Assembly (NCBI GenBank): GCA_036388295.1 | Contig: DASVSC010000185.1 | Location: forward strand, 1 to 15,707 | Direction of reading: 5' to 3' | Source of the DNA: RYN-431 sp036388295 | GTDB taxonomy: Bacteria > Planctomycetota > Phycisphaerae > Tepidisphaerales > Tepidisphaeraceae | Length of the DNA stretch: 15,707 nt | In this document: positions 1 to 5,965 of the stretch, one piece after another | Layout of the letters: every line of letters starts with the position of its first letter | Position numbering within the stretch: position 1 is the stretch's first letter | The notes under the pieces: model-generated | What the model was told of the DNA's origin: nothing | Databases searched by the model: none | The model's input: only the letters and a program-made list of their open reading frames with translations | Position numbers and translations under genes: made by a program

Positions 1-77
1 GGATCCTTTCGGGCTTAGGCCGCGAATCGTGGCGTGCGGCGTACACTCTGTCAACGTCGACCGTTTTGGCCGGCCCG

Positions 78-83
78 AAGGAG
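78..83 (+). promoter_or_regulatory. Shine-Dalgarno sequence deciding the start of the AsmA-like gene
   Basis: AAGGAG lies 6 nt before GTG at 90. This favours GTG 90 over the longer in-frame TTG at 66. Confidence 0.7.
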
Positions 84-89
84 CGAAGC

Positions 90-890
90 GTGCTGGGCAT
101 CTTTAAGATCTGGAAATACGTCGCGGCGGGAGCCGTCGGCCTTGTGGTTCTGGTGCTGATCGTCGGATGGTTCGCGCTGAGCGGCCTGGTGCGTCGGGCC
201 GTGGAAACGGCAGCGACGAACAGCCTGCGAATCAAAACGACGGTCGGCGGCGCGGCCCTGTCGCCATTGGGCGGGAGCGTCGGGTTGACCGACCTGACCG
301 TCGGTTCCCCGACCGGCTTTTCTTCGCCGCAGATGTTTTCGCTCGGCCGGGTCGGCGTCACCAGCGGCATCGGTCAACTGTTCGGCGACCCGGTCCGGAT
401 CAGCCACGTCACGATCACCGCCCCGCAACTCACGATCGAACAGGCCGGCGGCAAGCTGAACGTGATGGCCCTGACAGACAACATGAAAAGCGGCGAATCC
501 AAACCGGCCGACCCGAATGCCAAACCGATGAAGCTGGTGATCGATCAGCTCGATCTGAGCGAGGCGTCGGTCACCATCGTTCCCGGTATTCCCGGCGTCG
601 AAAAACAGTACCAGATCAAACTGCCCACCGTCAGCCTGAAAAACATCGGCAACGCCGACGGCACGCAGACCGGCGACGAAATCGGACGTGTGGTGAACCA
701 AATGGTCGCGGCGCTGGCTGCCAAAGCCAAGGATTCGGATCAGTTGCCGCCACAGGTGCGCCAGCTGCTGTCGATCGATGTCGATCGAACGCTTGACCAG
801 TTGAAAGGCCGAGCCAGCGAAGAGATCGAGCGGGCGACGGAGAAGTTAGGCGGCCTCGACAAACTGCTGGATGGCAGAAAGAAAAAGTAA
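90..890 (+). CDS. AsmA/DUF748-like membrane-anchored protein
   Basis: A 266-residue protein with a short basic N-terminus (Lys and Trp), one strong hydrophobic segment at about residues 10-31, and a soluble remainder that should lie outside the cytoplasmic membrane. The region at about 35-125 has the repeating style of AsmA/DUF748 proteins: a 'transform, layer, deeper layer' pattern with phrases such as LTVGSPTGF followed by VRISHVTITAPQLTIEQ. Such proteins are linked to envelope lipid transport or assembly in other bacteria. Here the function is unknown and the assignment rests on style alone. The C-terminus (about 225-266) is charged and helical. I chose GTG at 90 because AAGGAG at 78-83 lies 6 nt upstream; an in-frame TTG at 66 would overlap that ribosome binding site. 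A TACACT hexamer at 42-47 could be the -10 element. The gene converges with the glycosyltransferase gene 29 nt downstream. Confidence 0.72.
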   Translation: MLGIFKIWKYVAAGAVGLVVLVLIVGWFALSGLVRRAVETAATNSLRIKTTVGGAALSPLGGSVGLTDLTVGSPTGFSSPQMFSLGRVGVTSGIGQLFGDPVRISHVTITAPQLTIEQAGGKLNVMALTDNMKSGESKPADPNAKPMKLVIDQLDLSEASVTIVPGIPGVEKQYQIKLPTVSLKNIGNADGTQTGDEIGRVVNQMVAALAAKAKDSDQLPPQVRQLLSIDVDRTLDQLKGRASEEIERATEKLGGLDKLLDGRKKK

Positions 891-919
891 CCGCCGGAGT
901 CCTGTCCGAGCGGCGAAAG

Positions 920-2440
920 CTACTCGCCCACGCTGGCGACGGCTTCGCGGCGTTCATACACCGTGTAGTCGCTGTTGACGTTGACCGGCACATAAGCCGA
1001 GCGGACGTAATTTTCCAGCTTCGTCCACGCACGCACATAAGCGTCGCCGCGCACGGGCCGGTAGCAAAACTCGCTGCGCAGTGCCCGCCACTTGTTGGCG
1101 TGGGCGACACAGTCGCTGGGGAGAATGACCCATCGCGTTTTTCGCTGACGCAGGTCGCTGCAAATCATGGCACCGAAACGCGTGGGGGCAGTGTCGTTGT
1201 TGGAAAAGATGAACGTCAGCGGTACGGCCGACCCGGGCTTGAGATCAGAATCCACCAGCGCACGGCCATACTGGTCGATCCAAAGCCGGTCATTCGGAGC
1301 CGCATGAGCCTTCACGTAATTAATCGCGTCTATTCGAGTGTATGGGGGCACCGTGGTGGATGTGGCGGCCCAGAACCAGAACCCGCCCATCAACATCACG
1401 GGCAGACACGAGCCGACGATCGTGCGACCGACCGGCCGGCGCGGGATGAGCCCGAACAAAAGCGCCGCCGGCGCGGTGAGCGGCAGGAAGTGGTACCCGT
1501 ACATTCGTCCCTGCATGACTGCCCCGGCCGTCTCCAGCGCCAGCCACAGCCCGGCGAACAACATCAGTTCGCGCTGCCCGGCAACTGCGGGCTGGCGACC
1601 GTGACGTTCAGCAAATGCGCGCATCAGGATCGGTGTCGCGATCAGAATGATCAGGAACAGAATCTTCCAAAAAACTATGTTCGAATCGAACACCGAATTG
1701 ACGTTGTACGAGCGAATCTCGGCATAAGTGTCCGGCAGCGTCGACAGCGTGCCGGTGCGGACGAGGTAGACGATCGCGATGACACTCGGCACGAGCAGCC
1801 CGGCCGCCATCGCCGTCAGGATGCGCACGCGAATGTTCAGGCTGACATGACGCCAATAGACGACCGACGCCCCGGCTGCCGCCAACACCGACAGCGCGTT
1901 CGGTTTGGCGTAAGCGCCGAAGCCCGCGCACAAGCCGATCAGGAAGGCGTCGCGCAGCGTCTGCCGTTGCCAGCATCGGACGAAGGCCCAGGCCGCCACG
2001 GCCGCGGCGGCCAGCTGGATGTGTTCGAGCTTGAACGCTGAGAAGACGGCGATCGGGAAGCTCATCCACGTGGCCGCGGCCGCGAGTGTCGGCCATTTCG
2101 AATCCGGATACACCCGTGTCGCGGCGGCCACCACGGCCACGACTGAGATAACGGCGAGCGCCAAGCTGAACAGAAAGTACCCCGGCCACCATGGGCCGAT
2201 CAGCGTGTACGGAAGCCACATCGCCATGCTCACGGTCGGCAGCTTGTTGTCGATCAGCTCGTAGCCGATTCGCCCGCCTTGCGTCGCGAGCTTACCCATG
2301 TAGACGAACAGTTCGGTATCGTCGTCGTACAGTGTGATGTACATGCCGCACCGCAGCACGGCCGCAAAAAGCACCACGCCAAGGGTCGCCAGGATGACGC
2401 CAAGAGTTGGGGAACGGTAGACAGACGCTTCAGTCATCAC
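920..2440 (-). CDS. GT39-like (ArnT/PMT superfamily) integral membrane glycosyltransferase
   Basis: A 506-residue polytopic membrane protein. After the first membrane helix (about 12-32) comes an acidic loop, YDDDTELFVYMG (about residues 38-49), then YELIDNKLPTVSM. This matches the first extracytoplasmic loop of GT-C enzymes, where an Asp/Glu pair is catalytic or binds metal and is followed by a G-x-x-Y-x-x-x-x-x-K-x-P stretch. About ten further hydrophobic segments follow up to roughly residue 370. A soluble C-terminal domain (about 375-506) contains PNDRLWI and a run of Trp and Cys residues. Family members move sugars from polyprenyl-phosphate carriers to lipids or proteins outside the membrane; donor and acceptor cannot be told here. 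The start is GTG 2440 or the adjacent ATG 2437, and neither has a good ribosome binding site. It is a single gene, convergent with its left neighbour. Confidence 0.8.
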   Translation of the reverse strand: MMTEASVYRSPTLGVILATLGVVLFAAVLRCGMYITLYDDDTELFVYMGKLATQGGRIGYELIDNKLPTVSMAMWLPYTLIGPWWPGYFLFSLALAVISVVAVVAAATRVYPDSKWPTLAAAATWMSFPIAVFSAFKLEHIQLAAAAVAAWAFVRCWQRQTLRDAFLIGLCAGFGAYAKPNALSVLAAAGASVVYWRHVSLNIRVRILTAMAAGLLVPSVIAIVYLVRTGTLSTLPDTYAEIRSYNVNSVFDSNIVFWKILFLIILIATPILMRAFAERHGRQPAVAGQRELMLFAGLWLALETAGAVMQGRMYGYHFLPLTAPAALLFGLIPRRPVGRTIVGSCLPVMLMGGFWFWAATSTTVPPYTRIDAINYVKAHAAPNDRLWIDQYGRALVDSDLKPGSAVPLTFIFSNNDTAPTRFGAMICSDLRQRKTRWVILPSDCVAHANKWRALRSEFCYRPVRGDAYVRAWTKLENYVRSAYVPVNVNSDYTVYERREAVASVGE

Positions 2441-2614
2441 CGGTTGTATCGGTTATTCGGCCGGGCCGCTGGAGAGGCGGCACGCGGGACGTCATAGCGA
2501 CGACGGCGACGAGACGACGCCCATGCCGCCGCCGGCGTTGATCCACAGACGGTCGATTGTCGTATTGACCCAATGCCGGTTATCGATCCGCTTTCCGCTG
2601 ACGATGAGGCGGCT

Positions 2615-2620
2615 TATAAT
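2615..2620 (+). promoter_or_regulatory. Candidate -10 element upstream of prfA
   Basis: A perfect TATAAT sits in the 267-bp gap between the divergent glycosyltransferase gene and prfA. The hexamer 17 bp upstream, TTTCCG (2592-2597), is a poor -35 match. The resulting leader would be about 80 nt. I see nothing else in this gap: no clear ORF, tRNA or riboswitch. Confidence 0.45.
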
Positions 2621-2707
2621 GTCGCCCCTGATGCACCACCGTTAGCTGCCCGCTCGTCGCCCGGCCGTTCGTCCGATTGATTCACCCGCTTTCTGCCAAG
2701 GCCCGCC

Positions 2708-3808
2708 ATGCTGCCCGAACCGACGTCGCCCCTCATCCGCAAATTAAACGAAGTGCAAGGCCAGTACGACGTCCTGCAGGTCGAACTGAACGACCCGGCC
2801 ACGCTCAGCAACCCGACGAAAATGATCGCCGCCAGCAAAGCCGCCGGCGCGATCGAATCGCTGGTCGGCACTTACCGGACGTACCTCGGCCACCTGAAGC
2901 AGCTCGACGAACTCGCCGAGTTGCAACGCGGCGACGACAAGGACATGGCCGAACTGGCCGCCCTGGAGCGTGAAGAGAAGCTGGCCGAGGCGAGCGAGCT
3001 GATTGAAAAGATCAAAGACGGCCTGGTGGCGGCCGAGGACAACAAGGTCGACAGCTTTTTCGTCGAAATGCGCGCCGGCACCGGCGGCGACGAGGCGGCC
3101 CTGTTCGTCCGCAACCTGTACGAAATGTACCGCCGCTATTGTGAGAAGAACGGCTGGCGCTTCGAAGTCAGTGACTTCAGCGAATCCGAACGCGGCGGCT
3201 TCAAGGAAGTCATCGCGAACATCAAAGGCCGGGGCGCGTACCGACACCTTCAATACGAAGGCGGCGGCCACCGCGTGCAGCGCGTGCCGGAAACCGAAAC
3301 GCAGGGCCGCATTCACACCAGCGCCGCGACGGTGGCGGTGCTGCCGGAATTGGCGGACGTGAAGATCGACATCGCCGCAAAGGACGTCGAAGAATACGGA
3401 TGTCGCGGTGGCGGACCCGGCGGGCAGAACGTGAACAAGGTCGAAACCGGTTGGTACATCAAGCACAAGCCGAGCGGCCTGAGCTTCAAGATGACCGAAC
3501 ACAAAAGCCAGACGCAAAATAAGGAACGCGCCTGGGCCCTGCTCCGCGCCACGCTGTACGAAACCGAACGCCAGAAACAGCACTCCGCCCAGATGGGCGC
3601 CCGCAAAGCCATGATGGGCAGCGGTGACCGCAGCCAACGCATCCGCACCTACAACTTCCCCCAGAACCGCTGCACCGACCACCGCCTCGGCGGCGAGGAC
3701 AGCGGGACGAAGAACTTCAACCTGGAAGCCGTGATGGAAGGGAACATGGACGAACTAGTGGCGGCACTGATTGAGTTGGATAAACAGCAGCGGCTGGAGG
3801 CGCTGTAA
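2708..3808 (+). CDS. prfA: Peptide chain release factor 1
   Basis: A 366-residue class I release factor of normal length. It recognises UAA and UAG in the ribosomal A site and triggers hydrolysis of peptidyl-tRNA. The tripeptide that reads the stop codon is Pro-Glu-Thr at 194-196, the RF1 PxT form rather than the RF2 SPF form, within VQRVPETETQGRIHTS. The catalytic GGQ is at 238-240. Its surroundings read GGGPGGQNVNKVET rather than the more usual SGAGGQHVN. The N-terminal coiled coil (about 1-110), AGTGGDEA and the C-terminal TYNFPQNRCTDHRLG block are all present. AAGG at 2698-2701 precedes the ATG by 6 nt. prmC, which methylates the GGQ glutamine and often follows prfA, is absent; a hicA gene follows after 1 nt instead. 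Confidence 0.97.
   Translation: MLPEPTSPLIRKLNEVQGQYDVLQVELNDPATLSNPTKMIAASKAAGAIESLVGTYRTYLGHLKQLDELAELQRGDDKDMAELAALEREEKLAEASELIEKIKDGLVAAEDNKVDSFFVEMRAGTGGDEAALFVRNLYEMYRRYCEKNGWRFEVSDFSESERGGFKEVIANIKGRGAYRHLQYEGGGHRVQRVPETETQGRIHTSAATVAVLPELADVKIDIAAKDVEEYGCRGGGPGGQNVNKVETGWYIKHKPSGLSFKMTEHKSQTQNKERAWALLRATLYETERQKQHSAQMGARKAMMGSGDRSQRIRTYNFPQNRCTDHRLGGEDSGTKNFNLEAVMEGNMDELVAALIELDKQQRLEAL
3796..3800 (+). promoter_or_regulatory. hicA ribosome binding site inside the prfA 3' end
   Basis: GGAGG, 9 nt before GTG 3810, is embedded in the final Leu-Glu-Ala-Leu codons of prfA. It decides the hicA start and implies coupled translation. Confidence 0.6.
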
Positions 3809-3809
3809 C

Positions 3810-4007
3810 GTGCCCCGGCGTGTACGTGACCTTATTCGGCTCGTCGAGTCTGCCGGTTGGCGGTGCGTCCGCCAAACCGGGAGCCACCGTCAGTTTCACC
3901 ACCCGACAAAGCCAGGTACCGTTACAATTGCTGGCAAGGAATCAACTGAATTACCCCCGAAGACCGAGCGAAGTGTTCTCCGCCACGCTGGGCTGACGAA
4001 AGATTGA
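3810..4007 (+). CDS. hicA: HicA-family toxin (mRNA interferase)
   Basis: A 65-residue protein with the dsRBD-like HicA pattern: RDLIRLVESAGW, then TGSHRQFHHP with the catalytic His in the G-S-H-x-x-F-x-H motif (about residues 30-36), then GTVTIAG and a C-terminal SVLRHAGL. HicA toxins cleave mRNA and are blocked by HicB. I chose GTG at 3810 because the product then begins with PRRVRDL, as HicA proteins do, and because GGAGG at 3796-3800, inside the last codons of prfA, lies 9 nt upstream. The gene begins 1 nt after the prfA stop, so the toxin is probably translated by reinitiation or coupling on the prfA mRNA. The hicB start is 2 nt after its TGA. An upstream in-frame ATG (3771) inside prfA would add 13 residues that do not resemble the family. 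Confidence 0.88.
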   Translation: MPRRVRDLIRLVESAGWRCVRQTGSHRQFHHPTKPGTVTIAGKESTELPPKTERSVLRHAGLTKD

Positions 4008-4009
4008 CT

Positions 4010-4219
4010 ATGGAATACGTCGTCATCATCGAGCGCGGCGAAAACAGCTTCGGCGCATACGTGCCGGATCTCCCGGGATGTGTCGCGGCGGGCGAAACAC
4101 GCGAGGAAGTAAGCGCCCTTATCGGAGAAGCGATTCGGCTTCACCTTGACGACCTGCGCGAACGCGGCGAGGCCATTCCGCTTCCGACGTCCTACACTGA
4201 AACTGTTCGTGTCGCTTAG
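4010..4219 (+). CDS. hicB: HicB-family antitoxin, short form without a DNA-binding domain
   Basis: A 69-residue protein matching the HicB partial-RNase-H fold: MEYVVIIERGENSFGAYVPDLPGC, then a helix with TREEVSALIGEAIRLHLDDLRERGEAIPLP. The GAYVPDLPGC block is characteristic. It should neutralise HicA by direct binding. Many HicB antitoxins also carry a C-terminal helix-turn-helix or ribbon-helix-helix domain that represses the operon. This one stops right after the core domain, so classical autorepression is unlikely, which fits the lack of a separate promoter. ATG 4010 is 2 nt after the hicA stop. A TTG at 4004 would overlap hicA by 4 nt. The stop TAG (4217-4219) directly touches the stop of the opposite-strand gene. 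Confidence 0.88.
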   Translation: MEYVVIIERGENSFGAYVPDLPGCVAAGETREEVSALIGEAIRLHLDDLRERGEAIPLPTSYTETVRVA

Positions 4220-4579
4220 TCACAGGTGCTTTAACAGAGCACGAACCGACTCGTTCGCGACGAAAAATGTTTCGTCCTGTCCAAACCGCCGCGTGCATTC
4301 GAACTGTCGGCAACTCAGCGGTCGGTCGTCGTAAATCGTGCAGCGATCGTCGCCGCCGAGGAACGGGCAGCGGCCGTCGCGGTAGCCGATGACTTGCACG
4401 CGGCGTGTTTCCCCGTCGGCGTCGTTCAGCATCGTCGTCGTTGACCACGGGCGGAACTTGCGGCGTTCGTCGTCGCTTTGCAGCAGGACGGCATAGGGCC
4501 ACGCCGACTGCTTGCAGCAGGCGGCGTCGCAGCGTTCGCACGGCGACGGGCCGATGAGGGCAATACGGATCGTGCGCAT
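4220..4579 (-). CDS. YkgJ/UPF0153-type cysteine-cluster protein
   Basis: A 119-residue protein with eight cysteines in the YkgJ-family pattern: C14, C17, C21 and C22 in a C-x2-C-x3-CC block near the N-terminus, then C71, C80, C90 and C95 within CPFLGGDDRCTIYDDRPLSC and the following RQFEC. The family is predicted to bind zinc or an iron-sulfur cluster; its biochemical role is not established. The sequence looks intact and of usual size. It is the last gene of a three-gene set: its ATG overlaps the stop of the upstream 89-residue gene by one base (TGATG), so translation is probably coupled. Its own TGA abuts the hicB stop with no base between. Confidence 0.85.
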   Translation of the reverse strand: MRTIRIALIGPSPCERCDAACCKQSAWPYAVLLQSDDERRKFRPWSTTTMLNDADGETRRVQVIGYRDGRCPFLGGDDRCTIYDDRPLSCRQFECTRRFGQDETFFVANESVRALLKHL

Positions 4580-4848
4580 CAGACGACCTGTTTGAGTTGC
4601 AGTTCGATAATCTGCGACGGATGGAAGTCGATTCGTTCTTCAAAGCGCCCGCCGAGGCCGGCCTTGCTGAGCGCGATCACCCAGCCTTCTTCGATGATCA
4701 GGTCTTCGATTTCCCGCCCGCCGACAAGTTTCGCCCGGCACACGGCGGTGTACTTGCGCTTCGGACAGCCGAGGTCAGTCAGGTACTTGCGCCATTCGTC
4801 GGGCAGCACCTTGGCCAGTCGATTGCGGGGCGGAGTTCGTGAATGCAT
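4579..4848 (-). CDS. Small conserved-looking protein of unknown function
   Basis: An 89-residue protein that I do not recognise. It has a basic N-terminus (PPRNRLAKVLPDEWRKYL), two cysteines about nine residues apart (C28, C37), and a C-terminal half that looks beta-rich, with REIEDLIIEEGWVIAL followed by FEERIDFHPSQIIEL. No signal peptide or membrane segment is visible. It is believable as a gene because it starts 6 nt after the dus stop, ends with a one-base overlap on the ykgJ-like gene, and fills the gap exactly. The neighbours suggest a minor role linked to RNA modification or to the cysteine-cluster protein, but this is guilt by association only. Confidence 0.65.
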   Translation of the reverse strand: MHSRTPPRNRLAKVLPDEWRKYLTDLGCPKRKYTAVCRAKLVGGREIEDLIIEEGWVIALSKAGLGGRFEERIDFHPSQIIELQLKQVV

Positions 4849-4854
4849 GCAGTT

Positions 4855-5901
4855 TTACTCGGCGATGCCGCAGCCGGCGGCTTCGTTCACTTCGTCGGCC
4901 GCGTCGACTGCCGGCCAAACGCCGGGACCGTCCTGGGCGTACCAGCGGTCTAGCACGCGGCCCCAATCCGTGACACTGGACACCGCCACGAACTCCTTCT
5001 TCACGGCGGCCGCTTCCGGGTGAAAACGGGCGTATTTGATCCCCTGCTTCCGCATCCGCCGGCCGGTGACCTGCTCGCCGTGGATGCGCATCGACTCGGT
5101 CCAGTGTTCTTGAAGCGCGTCACGTTGCTCGGCGATCGTCGGCGGGCGGATTAGTCGGCGTTCATCGTGCAACAACGTGGCCGCGTCGCGAAAGATCCAA
5201 GGATTGCCGATCGCGCCGCGGGCGATCCAGACGATGTCGACGTTCGTTTCGCGCTTCATCCGCACCGCGTCCTCGGCGGTGAACACGTCGCCGCTGCCGA
5301 TGATGGTCCGTGTCGGGTATCGCTGTTTGATCTCCGTCAGTGCCGACCAGTCGGCGCGGCCGAAATACTTTTGTTCCACGGTTCGCGCGTGCACCCGGGC
5401 GGCGGCGTAACCCAGGTTCCACGCCTCGTCCAAAAGGCCGTACAGCGTGTCGTGGCCTTCATCGCCGAAGGCACGGCGGAGGCTGACCGTCAGCGTCGCG
5501 GTCGGCAGCCGGTCGCGCACCGCCCGCAAGATGGACACGCCGCGCGGCAGGTCGCGCAGCATGTGCCCGCCACGCGCCTTGTTTTTGATCTTCTTCACCG
5601 GGCAGGCGAAGTTCAGGTCGATTACGTCGTAGCCGTGGTCGTGCAGGATGGCCGCAGCGGGCGCGACGGTGCCTGGTTCGCTGCCGATGACCTGGCCCGC
5701 GGTCGGGTGGTCTTCGTCGTTGATGTCGATCGATTTTTTCAGACCTATTCCGCCGGCGAGCATAATCGTGTCCAGCAGCGCCTCGGTCAGGGCGTAAGCG
5801 CACCCGCGCCGCCGGGCGACCAGGCGCATGGCGCGGTCGCTGTACCCGGCCAGGCCGGCTTGGCAGAAAGGGGCGGTGAGTTCGATCGGGCCGATGCGCA
5901 C
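4855..5901 (-). CDS. tRNA-dihydrouridine synthase family protein
   Basis: A 348-residue FMN TIM-barrel enzyme of the Dus family, which reduces uridine to dihydrouridine in tRNA. Visible motifs are the N-terminal PFCQAGLAGYSDRAMR, DLNFACPVKK with the catalytic Cys at residue 100, VHARTVEQKYFGRADW (H171, R173), the phosphate-binding GSGDVFTAEDA (about 202-212), and ARGAIGNPWIF (about 227-237). A C-terminal helical domain follows (about 245-325). The position usually held by the FMN-contacting Lys (VKIR in most members) reads VSLRR here (about 139-143). The start is GTG 5901. There is no Shine-Dalgarno sequence, but a TAAAAT hexamer lies 6 nt upstream. It leads the set dus, 89-residue protein, YkgJ-like protein. 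Which tRNA position it modifies is not decidable; it most resembles the DusB/DusA group. Confidence 0.92.
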   Translation of the reverse strand: MRIGPIELTAPFCQAGLAGYSDRAMRLVARRRGCAYALTEALLDTIMLAGGIGLKKSIDINDEDHPTAGQVIGSEPGTVAPAAAILHDHGYDVIDLNFACPVKKIKNKARGGHMLRDLPRGVSILRAVRDRLPTATLTVSLRRAFGDEGHDTLYGLLDEAWNLGYAAARVHARTVEQKYFGRADWSALTEIKQRYPTRTIIGSGDVFTAEDAVRMKRETNVDIVWIARGAIGNPWIFRDAATLLHDERRLIRPPTIAEQRDALQEHWTESMRIHGEQVTGRRMRKQGIKYARFHPEAAAVKKEFVAVSSVTDWGRVLDRWYAQDGPGVWPAVDAADEVNEAAGCGIAE

Positions 5902-5907
5902 GGGACG

Positions 5908-5913
5908 ATTTTA
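5908..5913 (-). promoter_or_regulatory. -10-like element 6 nt before the dus start
   Basis: On the minus strand this reads TAAAAT (5 of 6 to TATAAT) and ends 6 nt before GTG 5901. Transcription would then begin at or next to the start codon. No convincing -35 is seen. Confidence 0.4.
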
Positions 5914-5928
5914 ACCGATCCGCACGCG

Positions 5929-5956
5929 TTGCACCCGCCCGTGGGGTCGCTACAGT
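5929..5956 (+). promoter_or_regulatory. Candidate dacB promoter, nearly leaderless
   Basis: TTGCAC (5929-5934), a 16-bp spacer and TACAGT (5951-5956), with ATG 9 nt further on at 5966. Predicted initiation falls 0-3 nt before the ATG, and there is no Shine-Dalgarno sequence. The downstream TTTCG resembles the same position before acyP. Confidence 0.45.
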
Positions 5957-5965
5957 TTCGACACG

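Noticed and set aside
1..6. BamHI site (GGATCC) at the very first base as a cloning junction
   Set aside because: It could mark a subclone edge, but one 6-bp site is not evidence of it and no vector sequence is seen.
769..790. Short repeat of TCGATCGA near the end of the AsmA-like gene
   Set aside because: It encodes Ser-Ile-Asp-Val-Asp-Arg in frame and is explained by codon use.
1100..2041. 313-codon plus-strand open frame opposite the glycosyltransferase
   Set aside because: Low-complexity Arg/Gln/Asp-rich shadow frame; the minus-strand product has clear membrane and GT-C features.
2744..3682. 312-codon open frame antisense to prfA
   Set aside because: Shadow frame of prfA; no recognisable domain and a composition driven by GC3 bias.
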